A DNA stretch of 5,759 nt from Caulobacteraceae bacterium. GTDB lineage: Bacteria > Pseudomonadota > Alphaproteobacteria > Caulobacterales > Caulobacteraceae. The position numbers were made by a program, and so were the translations under genes. This document shows, piece by piece, positions 1 to 5,759 of this stretch. The notes beneath the pieces were generated by a model. The model was given only the letters and a program-made list of their open reading frames with translations. It was not told where the DNA came from and did no database searches. The stretch spans positions 1 to 5,759 of the forward strand of contig JANXWN010000219.1 of NCBI GenBank assembly GCA_025351125.1, in the 5' to 3' direction. Each line of letters begins with the position of its first letter. The stretch's first letter is position 1.

Positions 1-36
1 CGAGCCGCCGATCACGCCCAACACCCACGTCGTCAT
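1..36 (-). CDS. mtnP: S-methyl-5'-thioadenosine phosphorylase, N-terminal fragment (partial)
   Basis: Only the first 12 codons are in the window. Read on the minus strand from ATG at 36, they give MTTWVLGVIGGS. The hydrophobic strand followed by GVIGGS matches the N-terminal phosphate-binding start of MTA phosphorylases (purine nucleoside phosphorylase family 2, typically xLGVIGGSGxY). The enzyme splits 5'-methylthioadenosine into adenine and methylthioribose-1-phosphate in methionine salvage. A GAGGG ribosome-binding site lies five bases upstream of the ATG. Context supports the call: from family knowledge, mtnP often follows the petABC cluster in Hyphomicrobiales, and here it lies in the same orientation downstream of petC, separated by one opposing gene. 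The fragment is too short for certainty. A related purine nucleoside phosphorylase, or a Rossmann protein beginning with GVIGGS, remains possible. Confidence 0.7.
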   Translation of the reverse strand, partial: MTTWVLGVIGGS

Positions 37-41
37 TGTCG

Positions 42-46
42 CCCTC
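42..46 (-). promoter_or_regulatory. Ribosome-binding site of mtnP
   Basis: On the minus strand GAGGG is followed by the five bases CGACA and then ATG at 36. This is a good Shine-Dalgarno match at normal spacing. It is the main sequence support that the 12-codon fragment at the edge is a real gene start. Confidence 0.65.
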
Positions 47-83
47 GAAAAATTGTGACGCGCCTTATCGCCGAGACGCGCAC

Positions 84-102
84 GCTTGGCTATCGTCCAA
101 GC
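84..102. repeat. Dyad symmetry (6-bp stem, 7-base loop) in front of the protease-like gene
   Basis: GCTTGG (84-89) and CCAAGC (97-102) are perfect inverted repeats separated by CTATCGT. The dyad ends one base before the preferred ATG at 104, so in RNA it would fill the place of a ribosome-binding site. In DNA it could be an operator between the divergent mtnP and protease-like genes. No recognisable Shine-Dalgarno sequence precedes the ATG. The repeat is short enough to arise by chance, and a function is inference only. Confidence 0.4.
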
Positions 103-103
103 C

Positions 104-850
104 ATGCGAAGGGCGGCCTTGCTAGGACTTATCGGCGGATTGGTGAGCGGCGCGGCGCGCGCGGGAGAGACGCGGTGCTGGGTCGATCACGGCGCGGTCG
201 TGGTTGCGGCGGCTTTTGGCGACATCGTCGGCGACTTCATCGTTGATGCCTCGACGCCGAACAGCCGGCTTCATATAACGCGGGCGCAAGGCGACGGGAT
301 CGACGCCACGACGGTACGCCGCCAGCTGGTCGTGGCGGACGAAAAAATAGCCGATTTCAAGATGGACGTCGCAGACCTTGATTTGAAAACACGTGTTTTC
401 GATACCTCAATCAATGGTGTGATCGGGCTGGACCTGTTGCGGCGCTATGTCGTCGATATCAGTTTTTCGCCGTGCCGCATGCGGCTCTCGCACGGGATGC
501 TGATGCCAATCGGGGGCGCCGTGCGTATACCGCTCCGGGAAATCGGCGGGGTAGCGACCGTTCGCGCGACAATCTCCGACGGCTTGCAAACACGCGCGGA
601 CGACTTCGCCATAGACACCTCGCAGCCCGTAAGCCGGATCGTGGGCGCGGCCTTGTCACGCCCCGCGGCGCCAAAATCCAATCCGCCGACGCGAATTCGC
701 GCTCTCGCGGTTGCGGATCAGCTTTTCGAACAGACCTCCGCCGAGGTGTCGACAACGCAAAACGCCATCGGCACGGCCGTGTGGGCCAAGGGTCGCTTGC
801 GAATGAATGTGAAAGCCGGATGGGCTGAATTTACACCCGCCCGACCCTAA
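104..850 (+). CDS. Exported retropepsin-like (pseudo)aspartic protease, two-lobed, 248 aa
   Basis: Residues 1-20 form a clear signal peptide: RR, a hydrophobic core, then ARA before Gly21. The mature protein should therefore be periplasmic or exported. The first lobe has GDFIVDAS (Asp48), which aligns with the active-site 'hydrophobic-Asp-Thr/Ser-Gly' of retropepsins, followed by NGVIGLDLL (104-112) and VVDIS, the usual second hallmark of such domains. A second, weaker lobe repeats the pattern: DDFAIDTS (Asp171), then a C-terminal GTAVW...RLRMNVKAGW stretch in the place of the second hallmark. In both lobes the Gly after Asp-Thr/Ser is replaced by Ser, so activity is doubtful. The frame stays open to a TTG at 86, but ATG at 104 gives the better signal peptide. 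The gene opposes both neighbours, petC and mtnP, so it needs its own promoter, which I could not identify. The fold assignment comes from motifs; substrate and role are unknown. Confidence 0.65.
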   Translation: MRRAALLGLIGGLVSGAARAGETRCWVDHGAVVVAAAFGDIVGDFIVDASTPNSRLHITRAQGDGIDATTVRRQLVVADEKIADFKMDVADLDLKTRVFDTSINGVIGLDLLRRYVVDISFSPCRMRLSHGMLMPIGGAVRIPLREIGGVATVRATISDGLQTRADDFAIDTSQPVSRIVGAALSRPAAPKSNPPTRIRALAVADQLFEQTSAEVSTTQNAIGTAVWAKGRLRMNVKAGWAEFTPARP

Positions 851-886
851 CGCCTGACGCGTTCAGATGAAACAAATCCGAACCCT

Positions 887-911
887 GAGACAGCTGCTGC
901 ACTCTATTTTT
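887..911 (+). terminator. Possible weak rho-independent terminator after the protease-like gene
   Basis: The imperfect hairpin GAG-a-CAG / CTG-ca-CTC (887-904, loop CTG) is followed by TATTTTT (905-911). It lies 37 bases past the stop codon of the plus-strand gene in the convergent spacer with petC (851-957). The stem is only 3+3 base pairs around an internal loop, so stability is marginal. I see no convincing terminator for petC on the minus strand in the same spacer. Confidence 0.3.
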
Positions 912-957
912 AGGACAGGATGCAGAGTTTGGACGTTTCGCTCTAGATCGCTCTGTT

Positions 958-1773
958 CTAATGCCCCACGTCGCTCCAAATCTTGCGATAGCTGGCGTAG
1001 AGAAGGCCGGTAAATACGATCAAGAAAATCATCACCGCCAGGCCGGTTTGTTTACGCTCTTCCATTTTTGGATCAGCGGCCCATTGCAGGAAGGCCGAGA
1101 CGTCGCGCGCCTCTTGGTCTACCGACGCCGGGGTCTTGTCGTCGTAGGTCACTTTTCCCGCCACCAGCGGGGGCGGCATGGCGATCACGCCGCCGGATTT
1201 GTAGGGATCGTAATAACGGCCCGCCGGCACAATCATGCCGTGCGGCGGGGTCATGACGCCGTCTTTGGCCACCACTGAATAGATATAGGCCGCGCCACCC
1301 TCGCGCGCCTTGACTAACAAAGACATATCTGGCGGGACGGCGCCGCCGTTGGCGTTGGCCGCCGCCGCGTTGTTGGCGTAAGGGGACGGGAAATAGTCGG
1401 CGCTGGTCGCCGGACGCTTGATGACATCGCCGCTATCGCCGTCGACATCCGACACCTTGTAGTCGGCCGCGATCGCCTTGACCTTGGGGTTATCGTTGGA
1501 ATTGGGATATTTCGGATCGTAGAATGGCGCTCCTGGATCGCCGAGATTGCGGAAGGCAATTTGATTCATCGCGTGGCAAGACGAACATACCTCACGATAG
1601 ACCTTATAACCGCGCTGAAGCTGCTCCTGGTCATAGTGGCCAAACGGCCCCTCGAACGACCAATGCACATCCATCGGCGCCATGGCGTCGTCCGCCGCGG
1701 CGGGGCCGGCCAGCCCGAAGGCGCCGATAAAAGCGAAGGCGGCCAAGCAAACGGTCTTGTTGAACATTGACAT
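958..1773 (-). CDS. petC: Cytochrome c1, heme subunit of the bc1 complex, 271 aa
   Basis: This is the membrane-anchored c-type cytochrome of complex III. It takes electrons from the Rieske centre and passes them to soluble or membrane cytochrome c in the periplasm. Residues 1-27 form a Sec signal peptide ending AAA before DDA. The heme c site is CSSCH (Cys63, Cys66, His67). The sixth ligand is most likely Met199 in GGVIAMPPPL. Other family marks are DYFPSPYANN (126-135), PPDMSLLVKAREGG (147-160) and FLQWAADP (228-235). A C-terminal membrane helix (about 244-261) is followed by the basic SYRKIW tail. The length is usual for alphaproteobacteria. The ATG lies three bases after the petB stop with no clear Shine-Dalgarno sequence, which suggests translational coupling. 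A second ATG two codons later is equally usable. The segment between the heme motif and Met199 (VVAKDGVMTPPHG) departs from the common TGYxxPP pattern. Confidence 0.97.
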   Translation of the reverse strand: MSMFNKTVCLAAFAFIGAFGLAGPAAADDAMAPMDVHWSFEGPFGHYDQEQLQRGYKVYREVCSSCHAMNQIAFRNLGDPGAPFYDPKYPNSNDNPKVKAIAADYKVSDVDGDSGDVIKRPATSADYFPSPYANNAAAANANGGAVPPDMSLLVKAREGGAAYIYSVVAKDGVMTPPHGMIVPAGRYYDPYKSGGVIAMPPPLVAGKVTYDDKTPASVDQEARDVSAFLQWAADPKMEERKQTGLAVMIFLIVFTGLLYASYRKIWSDVGH

Positions 1774-1776
1774 AGC

Positions 1777-3063
1777 CTATTCAGCCGGCGCGGCGACGGG
1801 GGTCTTAAGAACCGGCGTATAAAGCGAATCGGGCACCGGGAGCGGTGTCTCGCTTAGGCCGAGAAATAGCATTATCCCAAAAAAACTGAAATAATACAGC
1901 GCGGCAATACGACTGGCCCACGTCACGCTCATAATCGGATAGTCGATAAAATTAAAGCTTTCGATCCCGAACAGCTTACCGTCCGGCTCTTGCGATCCGC
2001 ACCAGCCGAGCACGCAGGTCGCCGCGATCCAGATGAAGAAGTACAACCGCGCCGTGGGGCGATAGCGCATCGACTTCACCTTCGACGTGTCGAGCCATGG
2101 CAGGGCGAACAGCATGCCGATCGAACCGGCCAAGGCTAGAACGCCCAGAAGTTTGTCCGGGATAGCGCGCAAAATCGCGTAAAACGGCAGGAGATACCAC
2201 TCGGGTACAATATGCGCTGGCGTCACCAGCGGATTGGCCGGTATGGCATTGTCGGCCTTGCCTAGAGCGTCCGGCAGATAGAACACGAACACCGCGAACA
2301 TGATCATAAAAAGGCCGATCGCGAAGCCGTCCTTGACCGTGTAAAACGGGTGAAAGGCCACGGTGTCATTGTCGCTTTTGACGTTGACCCCGGTGGGATT
2401 GTTGTTGCCCGGAACGTGCAGTGCCCAGATATGCAGCGCTACCACCGCCGCGATCACGAATGGCAACAGGTAATGTAGCGAGAAGAAGCGATTGAGGGTG
2501 GGGTCGTCCACCGAAAACCCGCCCCAAAGCAGAGTGGTGATCGGCTTGCCGACGAGCGGCAGAGCGCCGATCAGATTGGTGATCACCTTGGCTCCCCAGA
2601 AACTCATCTGACCCCAGGGCAGGACATAGCCCATAAAGGCGGTCGCCATCATCAGCACATAAATCACGCAACCCAGCAGCCACAGCACCTCCCGGGGCGC
2701 CTTGTAGGAACCATAATAAATGCCGCGCATAATGTGCAGATAGACGGCGACGAAGAACATCGAAGCGCCGTTGGCGTGAACGCCTCGGATTAGCCAGCCG
2801 TAATTGACGTCCCGCATGATGCCGCGTTCGACCGACATAAAGGCGCCAGCTCCGCTAGCGTCATAGTGCATGGCCAGAACGATACCGGTGATGATTTGCA
2901 CCGCGAGGCAAAAGCTCAGAATGCCGCCGAACGTGTACCAATAATTAAGATTGCGCGGCGTCGGGTATGACATCAAGTCGGCGCCGAAGCGCACGATTGG
3001 CAAACGGCTGTCTAGCCAACGTTCAATGCCCGTTTTCGGTTCGTAGGTGGAAGGATGGCTCAT
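1777..3063 (-). CDS. petB: Cytochrome b, membrane core of the bc1 complex, 428 aa
   Basis: This subunit carries hemes bL and bH and the quinol-oxidising (Qo) and quinone-reducing (Qi) sites in the inner membrane. Four heme-ligand histidines are present with the invariant 14-residue spacing: His96 and His110 in helix B, His197 and His211 in helix [11 protein letters not shown] (145-154) and the Qo motif PEWY (287-290) are intact, so the Qo site should work. Eight hydrophobic helices are visible at about 45-67, 99-118, 125-150, 193-216, 243-264, 305-324, 338-357 and 383-402. The length agrees with stand-alone bacterial cytochrome b, and there is no fusion to cytochrome c1. ATG at 3063 lies eight bases after the petA stop, with a weak AGGCG upstream. 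Co-transcription with petA and petC is expected from spacing and orientation. Confidence 0.98.
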   Translation of the reverse strand: MSHPSTYEPKTGIERWLDSRLPIVRFGADLMSYPTPRNLNYWYTFGGILSFCLAVQIITGIVLAMHYDASGAGAFMSVERGIMRDVNYGWLIRGVHANGASMFFVAVYLHIMRGIYYGSYKAPREVLWLLGCVIYVLMMATAFMGYVLPWGQMSFWGAKVITNLIGALPLVGKPITTLLWGGFSVDDPTLNRFFSLHYLLPFVIAAVVALHIWALHVPGNNNPTGVNVKSDNDTVAFHPFYTVKDGFAIGLFMIMFAVFVFYLPDALGKADNAIPANPLVTPAHIVPEWYLLPFYAILRAIPDKLLGVLALAGSIGMLFALPWLDTSKVKSMRYRPTARLYFFIWIAATCVLGWCGSQEPDGKLFGIESFNFIDYPIMSVTWASRIAALYYFSFFGIMLFLGLSETPLPVPDSLYTPVLKTPVAAPAE

Positions 3064-3071
3064 TGTGGCGC

Positions 3072-3623
3072 CTAACCGATCTTAATTTTGGTGTCGCTGA
3101 GGAAGGCATAGTCGGGCACTCCCAGATTTTTAGGCGCCGGTCCTTTGCGTATCCGACCCGACGTGTCGTAAACCGAACCGTGACACGGGCAGAGCCAGCC
3201 TTTGTATTCACCGCCGCCGAAGGTCGGCAAACAGCCCAGATGCGTACAACTTCCCAGCAGAATCAGCCATTGTTCGTGACCGGCTTTGACGCGCGCTGCG
3301 TCGCTTTCCGGGTCCTTTAACGCGCCGTGATCGGCCGCGCGCGCAGCCGTGATTTCTTGCGGCGTGCGGTGGCGTACAAATACCGGCTGTTTGCGCCACA
3401 GCAGCGTGGTCTCCGCGCCCAACGGCACCTTGCTGAGGTCGAACTCCAGGGAAGACAAGGCCAGCGTGTCGGCCGCGGGATTCAATTGGTCAATCAGGGG
3501 CCAGGCGACCGCAACCGCGCCGCCCGCCGCCGCCGCCGCGGCGGCGATGTGAATAAAGTCACGTCGGTTTGGATCGACGGCAAGCGCCGGATCGGAAGCA
3601 GATGGATTTAGGCTCTGTGCCAC
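3072..3623 (-). CDS. petA: Ubiquinol-cytochrome c reductase Rieske iron-sulfur subunit, 183 aa
   Basis: This subunit carries the [2Fe-2S] centre that takes the first electron from ubiquinol at Qo. The cluster motifs are complete: CTHLGC (Cys126, His128, Cys131) and CPCHGS (Cys145, Cys147, His148). Cys131 and Cys147 would form the stabilising disulfide; Ser150 and Tyr152 are the usual potential-tuning residues. The N-terminus has a Tat-type signal anchor, RRDF (20-23), followed by an alanine-rich helix and WPLIDQLNP, then the flexible hinge. I chose GTG at 3623. It gives the family's usual length and has GAGGGTGAG seven bases upstream. The frame is open upstream to a TTG at 3725, which would add 34 unfamiliar residues and run into trmL. 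A GTG at 3635 is less likely because the GAGGG would overlap it. This is the first gene of the petABC operon. Confidence 0.95.
   Translation of the reverse strand: MAQSLNPSASDPALAVDPNRRDFIHIAAAAAAAGGAVAVAWPLIDQLNPAADTLALSSLEFDLSKVPLGAETTLLWRKQPVFVRHRTPQEITAARAADHGALKDPESDAARVKAGHEQWLILLGSCTHLGCLPTFGGGEYKGWLCPCHGSVYDTSGRIRKGPAPKNLGVPDYAFLSDTKIKIG
3531..3546. repeat. GCC/GGC trinucleotide tract with a 16-base perfect palindrome inside petA
   Basis: CGCCGCCGCGGCGGCG reads the same on both strands and lies within the run encoding the seven consecutive alanines of the petA signal anchor. It extends into a shorter GCC tract to 3521. It is explained by alanine codons (GCC and GCG). It could form a stable hairpin and is a possible slippage site, but no regulatory role is implied. 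Confidence 0.6.
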
Positions 3624-3689
3624 CTTGAAGCTCACCCTCGAATACGTCGATACGGAACGGATGTCGCCCCGCAGTAAGGTTCGCTTAGA
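3624..3689. promoter_or_regulatory. Divergent spacer between petA and trmL, with tentative promoters
   Basis: This 66-base spacer must hold or adjoin the start signals of both petABC (minus) and trmL-hemF (plus). On the minus strand the petA ribosome-binding site GAGGGTGAG is at 3631-3639. A possible petA promoter is TTGAAA (3705-3710, inside trmL), a 17-base gap, then TAAGCG (3682-3687); the -10 match is poor. For trmL, TTGAAG (3625-3630), a 17-base gap and CGATAC (3648-3653) is also poor. AAGG (3676-3679), ten bases before the trmL ATG, is a plausible ribosome-binding site. No clear operator was seen. Confidence 0.3.
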
Positions 3690-4169
3690 ATGCGTCTCGC
3701 TCTTTTTCAACCGGCCATTCCGCAAAACGTCGGGGCGGCCGTTAGATTGACCGCCTGCTTAGACGTAGCATTGGACATTATTTTGCCGTGCGCCTTCGCT
3801 TTTGACGACGAGGCGATGAAGCGGGCGGCGCTTGACTACGGCCCGCTCGCTCATGTCACACGGCATGGATCATGGGCGGATTTTACGGCGGCGGCCGAAA
3901 TTGTCGGCCGTCGCTTGATTTTGTTCACCACCAAGGGCGATCGGCGTTTTCCGCAGTTCGATTTTCACCAAAGCGATATTCTGGTTTTCGGATCGGAGAG
4001 CCACGGCGCGCCACCTCACGTGCACGCGGCGGCGGCGGCGCGATTGCGCATTCCGATTATCGCGGAGGCGCGCTCGCTGAACTTGGTGACCACCGCCGCT
4101 CTGGCGCTCGGCGAAGCCTTGCGGCAGACGGACGGCTATCCCGTCGATACAAGGTCTACCGCCGCATGA
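3690..4169 (+). CDS. trmL: tRNA (cytidine(34)-2'-O)-methyltransferase, SPOUT family, 159 aa
   Basis: The predicted enzyme uses S-adenosylmethionine to methylate the 2'-O of the wobble base in tRNA-Leu isoacceptors in the cytoplasm. It shows the three SPOUT motifs in order: IPQNVGAAVRL (10-20), VFGSESHGAP (99-108) and the knot-forming RIPIIAEARSLNL (120-132), followed by the LGEALRQ helix. AFAFDD and KRAALDY (35-50) also match TrmL, and the length is that of the minimal catalytic domain. In the FGxES/TxG motif the residue before Gly is His105, where E. coli TrmL has Arg (FGPETRG). Transcription diverges from petA. The stop overlaps the hemF start (ATGA, 4166-4169), so the two are probably co-translated. 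Another SPOUT 2'-O-methyltransferase is possible but less likely given length and motifs. Confidence 0.92.
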   Translation: MRLALFQPAIPQNVGAAVRLTACLDVALDIILPCAFAFDDEAMKRAALDYGPLAHVTRHGSWADFTAAAEIVGRRLILFTTKGDRRFPQFDFHQSDILVFGSESHGAPPHVHAAAAARLRIPIIAEARSLNLVTTAALALGEALRQTDGYPVDTRSTAA

Positions 4170-5041
4170 CCGCAAACCCCGCTTTTTCGTCCGAACGCGT
4201 CAAACGCGCCGCCGCGTGGTTCGAAACGCTGCGTGATCGCTTGGTCGTCGCCTTCGAAGCGATGGAGGATGACGCCCCCGATGATCTATACCCTGGCCCG
4301 CCCGGGCGATTCGTCCTGACGCCGTGGAGCCGCCAAGAGGGCGGCGGCGGGGTAATGGGGTTATTGCGCGGGCGTTTGTTCGAGAAATGCGGCCTGCACA
4401 TCAGCCAAGTGCACGGGATCTTTACGCCGGAAATGGCCGCAAGCATGCCAGGCGGGACCGACGATCCGCGCTTCGTCGCCACCGGTGTGAGCCTGATCGC
4501 GCATATGAACAATCCGCGCGTTCCGGCCGTTCATATGAACACCCGCTATCTGGCGACCTCGAAAGGTTGGTTCGGCGGCGGCGCGGACCTGACGCCGCTT
4601 TTGGATAACCAGCGCAGCGAAACAGCGCCGGACGCCTTAGCGTTCCACGCCGCGCTGAAGCGCGCCTGCGACGCGCACGGAGCCGCGTGGTATGCTCAGT
4701 TCAAGGCGGAGTGCGACCGCTATTTTTATTTACCGCACCGCGACGAGCCGCGCGGCGTTGGCGGGATTTTCTACGACCGCCATGACTCGGGCGATTGGGA
4801 GCACGACTTCGCGTTCACCAAAGCCGTGGGCGGCGCGGTGTTGGAGGTCTGGCCGCGCATCGCCCGCGCGCGCATGATCGAGCCGTGGACCGCAGCCGAG
4901 CGCGAAGAGCAATTGATCCGGCGCGGGCGCTACGTCGAGTTCAACCTGCTCTATGATCGCGGCACCATGTTCGGCCTCAAGACCGGCGGCAATATAGAAT
5001 CGATCCTGTCGTCCATGCCCCCGACGGTGAAGTGGCCTTAA
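4166..5041 (+). CDS. hemF: Oxygen-dependent coproporphyrinogen III oxidase, 291 aa
   Basis: This cytoplasmic enzyme decarboxylates two propionates of coproporphyrinogen III with O2, giving protoporphyrinogen IX for heme synthesis. Family signatures are continuous: HMNTRY (123-128), GWFGGGADLTP (134-144), the CPOX signature around FKAECDRYFYLPHRDEPRG (179-197) with GVGGIFYD (197-204), and the C-terminal EFNLLYDRGTMFGLKTGG and NIESILSSMPP (258-286). The length is close to the roughly 300 residues of bacterial HemF. The frame is open upstream to 3872, but that stretch is out of frame with trmL and does not resemble HemF. ATG at 4166 gives the usual N-terminus, has AAGG at 4151-4154, and overlaps the trmL stop by four bases. 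HemF supplies hemes for the neighbouring cytochrome b and c1 genes, although it is transcribed away from them. The host must live at least partly aerobically. Confidence 0.97.
   Translation: MTANPAFSSERVKRAAAWFETLRDRLVVAFEAMEDDAPDDLYPGPPGRFVLTPWSRQEGGGGVMGLLRGRLFEKCGLHISQVHGIFTPEMAASMPGGTDDPRFVATGVSLIAHMNNPRVPAVHMNTRYLATSKGWFGGGADLTPLLDNQRSETAPDALAFHAALKRACDAHGAAWYAQFKAECDRYFYLPHRDEPRGVGGIFYDRHDSGDWEHDFAFTKAVGGAVLEVWPRIARARMIEPWTAAEREEQLIRRGRYVEFNLLYDRGTMFGLKTGGNIESILSSMPPTVKWP
5038..5041. other. Overlapping convergent stop codons of hemF and the acyltransferase
   Basis: The palindrome TTAA contains the hemF stop (TAA, 5039-5041) on the plus strand and the acyltransferase stop (TAA, 5040-5038) on the minus strand. 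No space remains for a terminator between the genes, so their transcripts must overlap. Confidence 0.9.
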
Positions 5042-5759
5042 GACGGCCGAAGCCAAGCCAACAGCGGACGCTCCAGCCAGACATGCGCGGCCAACCCCGC
5101 GCCGATCGCCGCCGACATTGCCGTTGGAATAAAGACCCATGGGTTATCAACGCCAATCGCGTGCGCCACGACCGCCACTGCTGGCAGGTGAAACAAATAG
5201 ATCGCGTAGGACGAGTCTCCACATCGTTTCAGCCACGGCCATTCACGCACCCCGCCGTGCGACTCGACGGCCAAGGTCCCAGCGACCAGCAGAGTCGCCG
5301 GTACGCCCCAAAAAAACGGTCGCCACAGTTCGATGAACAGCCCGGTGGCCTGGAGGCCGCCCCAGATCGCGAACGCCGCCACGATCATGATCACTCCGAC
5401 CTGACGAGACGGCAGGACTTTGTGCTCGAGCGCCACGCCAAGCCCCAATCCCGCCGCGAATTGCCACAACATCGGGTTGGCGCCCAAGATATAGACAGGG
5501 TTTCTCAACACATAGCCTGTGACGACGATGGCGCTGAGAGCGCCGACGACCACGCGACCGCGCCACGCTCGAGGTCCGGCCAAAGCCGCCACGAACACGA
5601 GGTAAAAAATCGCCTCGTAAATCAGCGACCAGCCGGGTGGCAGGGTGGGAAAAGGAAGTCCGTGGGGATCGAAATGCGGGATGAAAGTCAGCGACATCGC
5701 CAAATGCCGCGGGTCCGCCGACACCTGCGGCAGAAATTGCGGCCACGCCCATGCGATGC
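5038..5759 (-). CDS. Acyltransferase-3 family membrane protein, C-terminal part (partial)
   Basis: The frame is open to the right edge, so the start lies outside the window; a GTG at 5724 is internal. About 239 residues are visible. Proteins of this OafA/YrhL-like family are inner-membrane enzymes that transfer acetyl or other acyl groups to surface polysaccharides or similar substrates. The family marks are PPGWSLIYEAIFYLVF (about 40-55 of the visible part), which matches the common W-[ST]-L-x-Y-E-x-x-F-Y motif; CGDSSYAIYLFHLP (179-192), the late G-x-x-S-Y-x-x-Y-L-x-H motif; and the terminal ERPL next to a basic tail. Around six or seven hydrophobic helices are visible. With usual family lengths of 350-400, perhaps 40% is missing, including the region of the N-terminal catalytic His. 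The substrate cannot be told from this part. It converges on hemF with overlapping stops. Confidence 0.88.
   Translation of the reverse strand, partial: IAWAWPQFLPQVSADPRHLAMSLTFIPHFDPHGLPFPTLPPGWSLIYEAIFYLVFVAALAGPRAWRGRVVVGALSAIVVTGYVLRNPVYILGANPMLWQFAAGLGLGVALEHKVLPSRQVGVIMIVAAFAIWGGLQATGLFIELWRPFFWGVPATLLVAGTLAVESHGGVREWPWLKRCGDSSYAIYLFHLPAVAVVAHAIGVDNPWVFIPTAMSAAIGAGLAAHVWLERPLLAWLRPS

Noticed and set aside
897..928. ACTCT...AGAGT and CTGCA...TGCAG inverted pairs in the spacer after petC as a petC terminator
   Set aside because: The stems are only five base pairs with loops of 18 or more bases, and no T tract follows on the minus strand.
939..954. Direct repeat CGCTCT with 10-base period, and a TCTAGA-containing stretch resembling dispersed repeats of Hyphomicrobiales
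   Set aside because: It is too short and without partner copies in the window; it could be chance.
961..1278. Long plus-strand frame opposite petC
   Set aside because: It is a shadow of petC in high-G+C DNA. The product has no recognisable motif, and petC is certain.
2967..3320. Plus-strand frame spanning the petB start and the petA end
   Set aside because: It crosses two well-supported genes on the other strand and its product resembles no family I know.
3872..4165. Upstream extension of the hemF frame inside trmL
   Set aside because: The added residues do not resemble the HemF N-terminus, trmL motifs occupy the other frame, and ATG at 4166 gives standard length.
4730..5140. Minus-strand frame covering the hemF end and the acyltransferase end
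   Set aside because: It runs opposite the conserved hemF C-terminus and out of frame with the acyltransferase; it is a shadow.
1..5759. A new multi-gene system, mobile element, CRISPR array or defence island
   Set aside because: Nearly all of the sequence is taken up by well-known housekeeping genes. No transposase, integrase, repeat array, tRNA or nuclease cluster was seen.

Overview
The window looks like ordinary core chromosome of an alphaproteobacterium, most likely a member of the Hyphomicrobiales (Rhizobiales). The reasons are the high G+C by eye, a Tat-type Rieske protein, a petA-petB-petC operon leading toward mtnP, and a divergent trmL-hemF pair on its other side. As I recall, this arrangement is common in that order. 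Cytochrome b and cytochrome c1 are separate genes here, unlike the fused fbcH of Bradyrhizobium. I cannot name a genus.

Layout from left to right: the first 12 codons of mtnP (methylthioadenosine phosphorylase) leave the left edge on the minus strand. A plus-strand gene (104-850) follows, encoding an exported protein that resembles a retropepsin-type aspartic protease. It appears to have two lobes, and both active-site motifs are degenerate. Next is a 107-base convergent spacer with a possible weak terminator. The minus-strand operon petA-petB-petC (3623 down to 958) encodes the three catalytic subunits of the cytochrome bc1 complex (complex III), with all expected heme and iron-sulfur ligands present. 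A 66-base divergent spacer separates it from the plus-strand pair trmL-hemF, whose reading frames overlap by an ATGA. The hemF stop overlaps the stop of a convergent minus-strand acyltransferase-3 membrane protein that runs off the right edge.

Functionally, most of the window serves respiration. The bc1 complex passes electrons from ubiquinol to cytochrome c. HemF makes protoporphyrinogen precursor for the hemes that cytochromes b and c1 need. TrmL modifies the tRNA wobble base. The acyltransferase probably O-acylates a surface glycan and looks unrelated to the rest.

I found no mobile element, CRISPR array, tRNA, rRNA or new multi-gene system. The most unusual item is the degenerate two-lobed protease-like gene lying between petC and mtnP. 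A dyad symmetry sits directly in front of its probable start codon.
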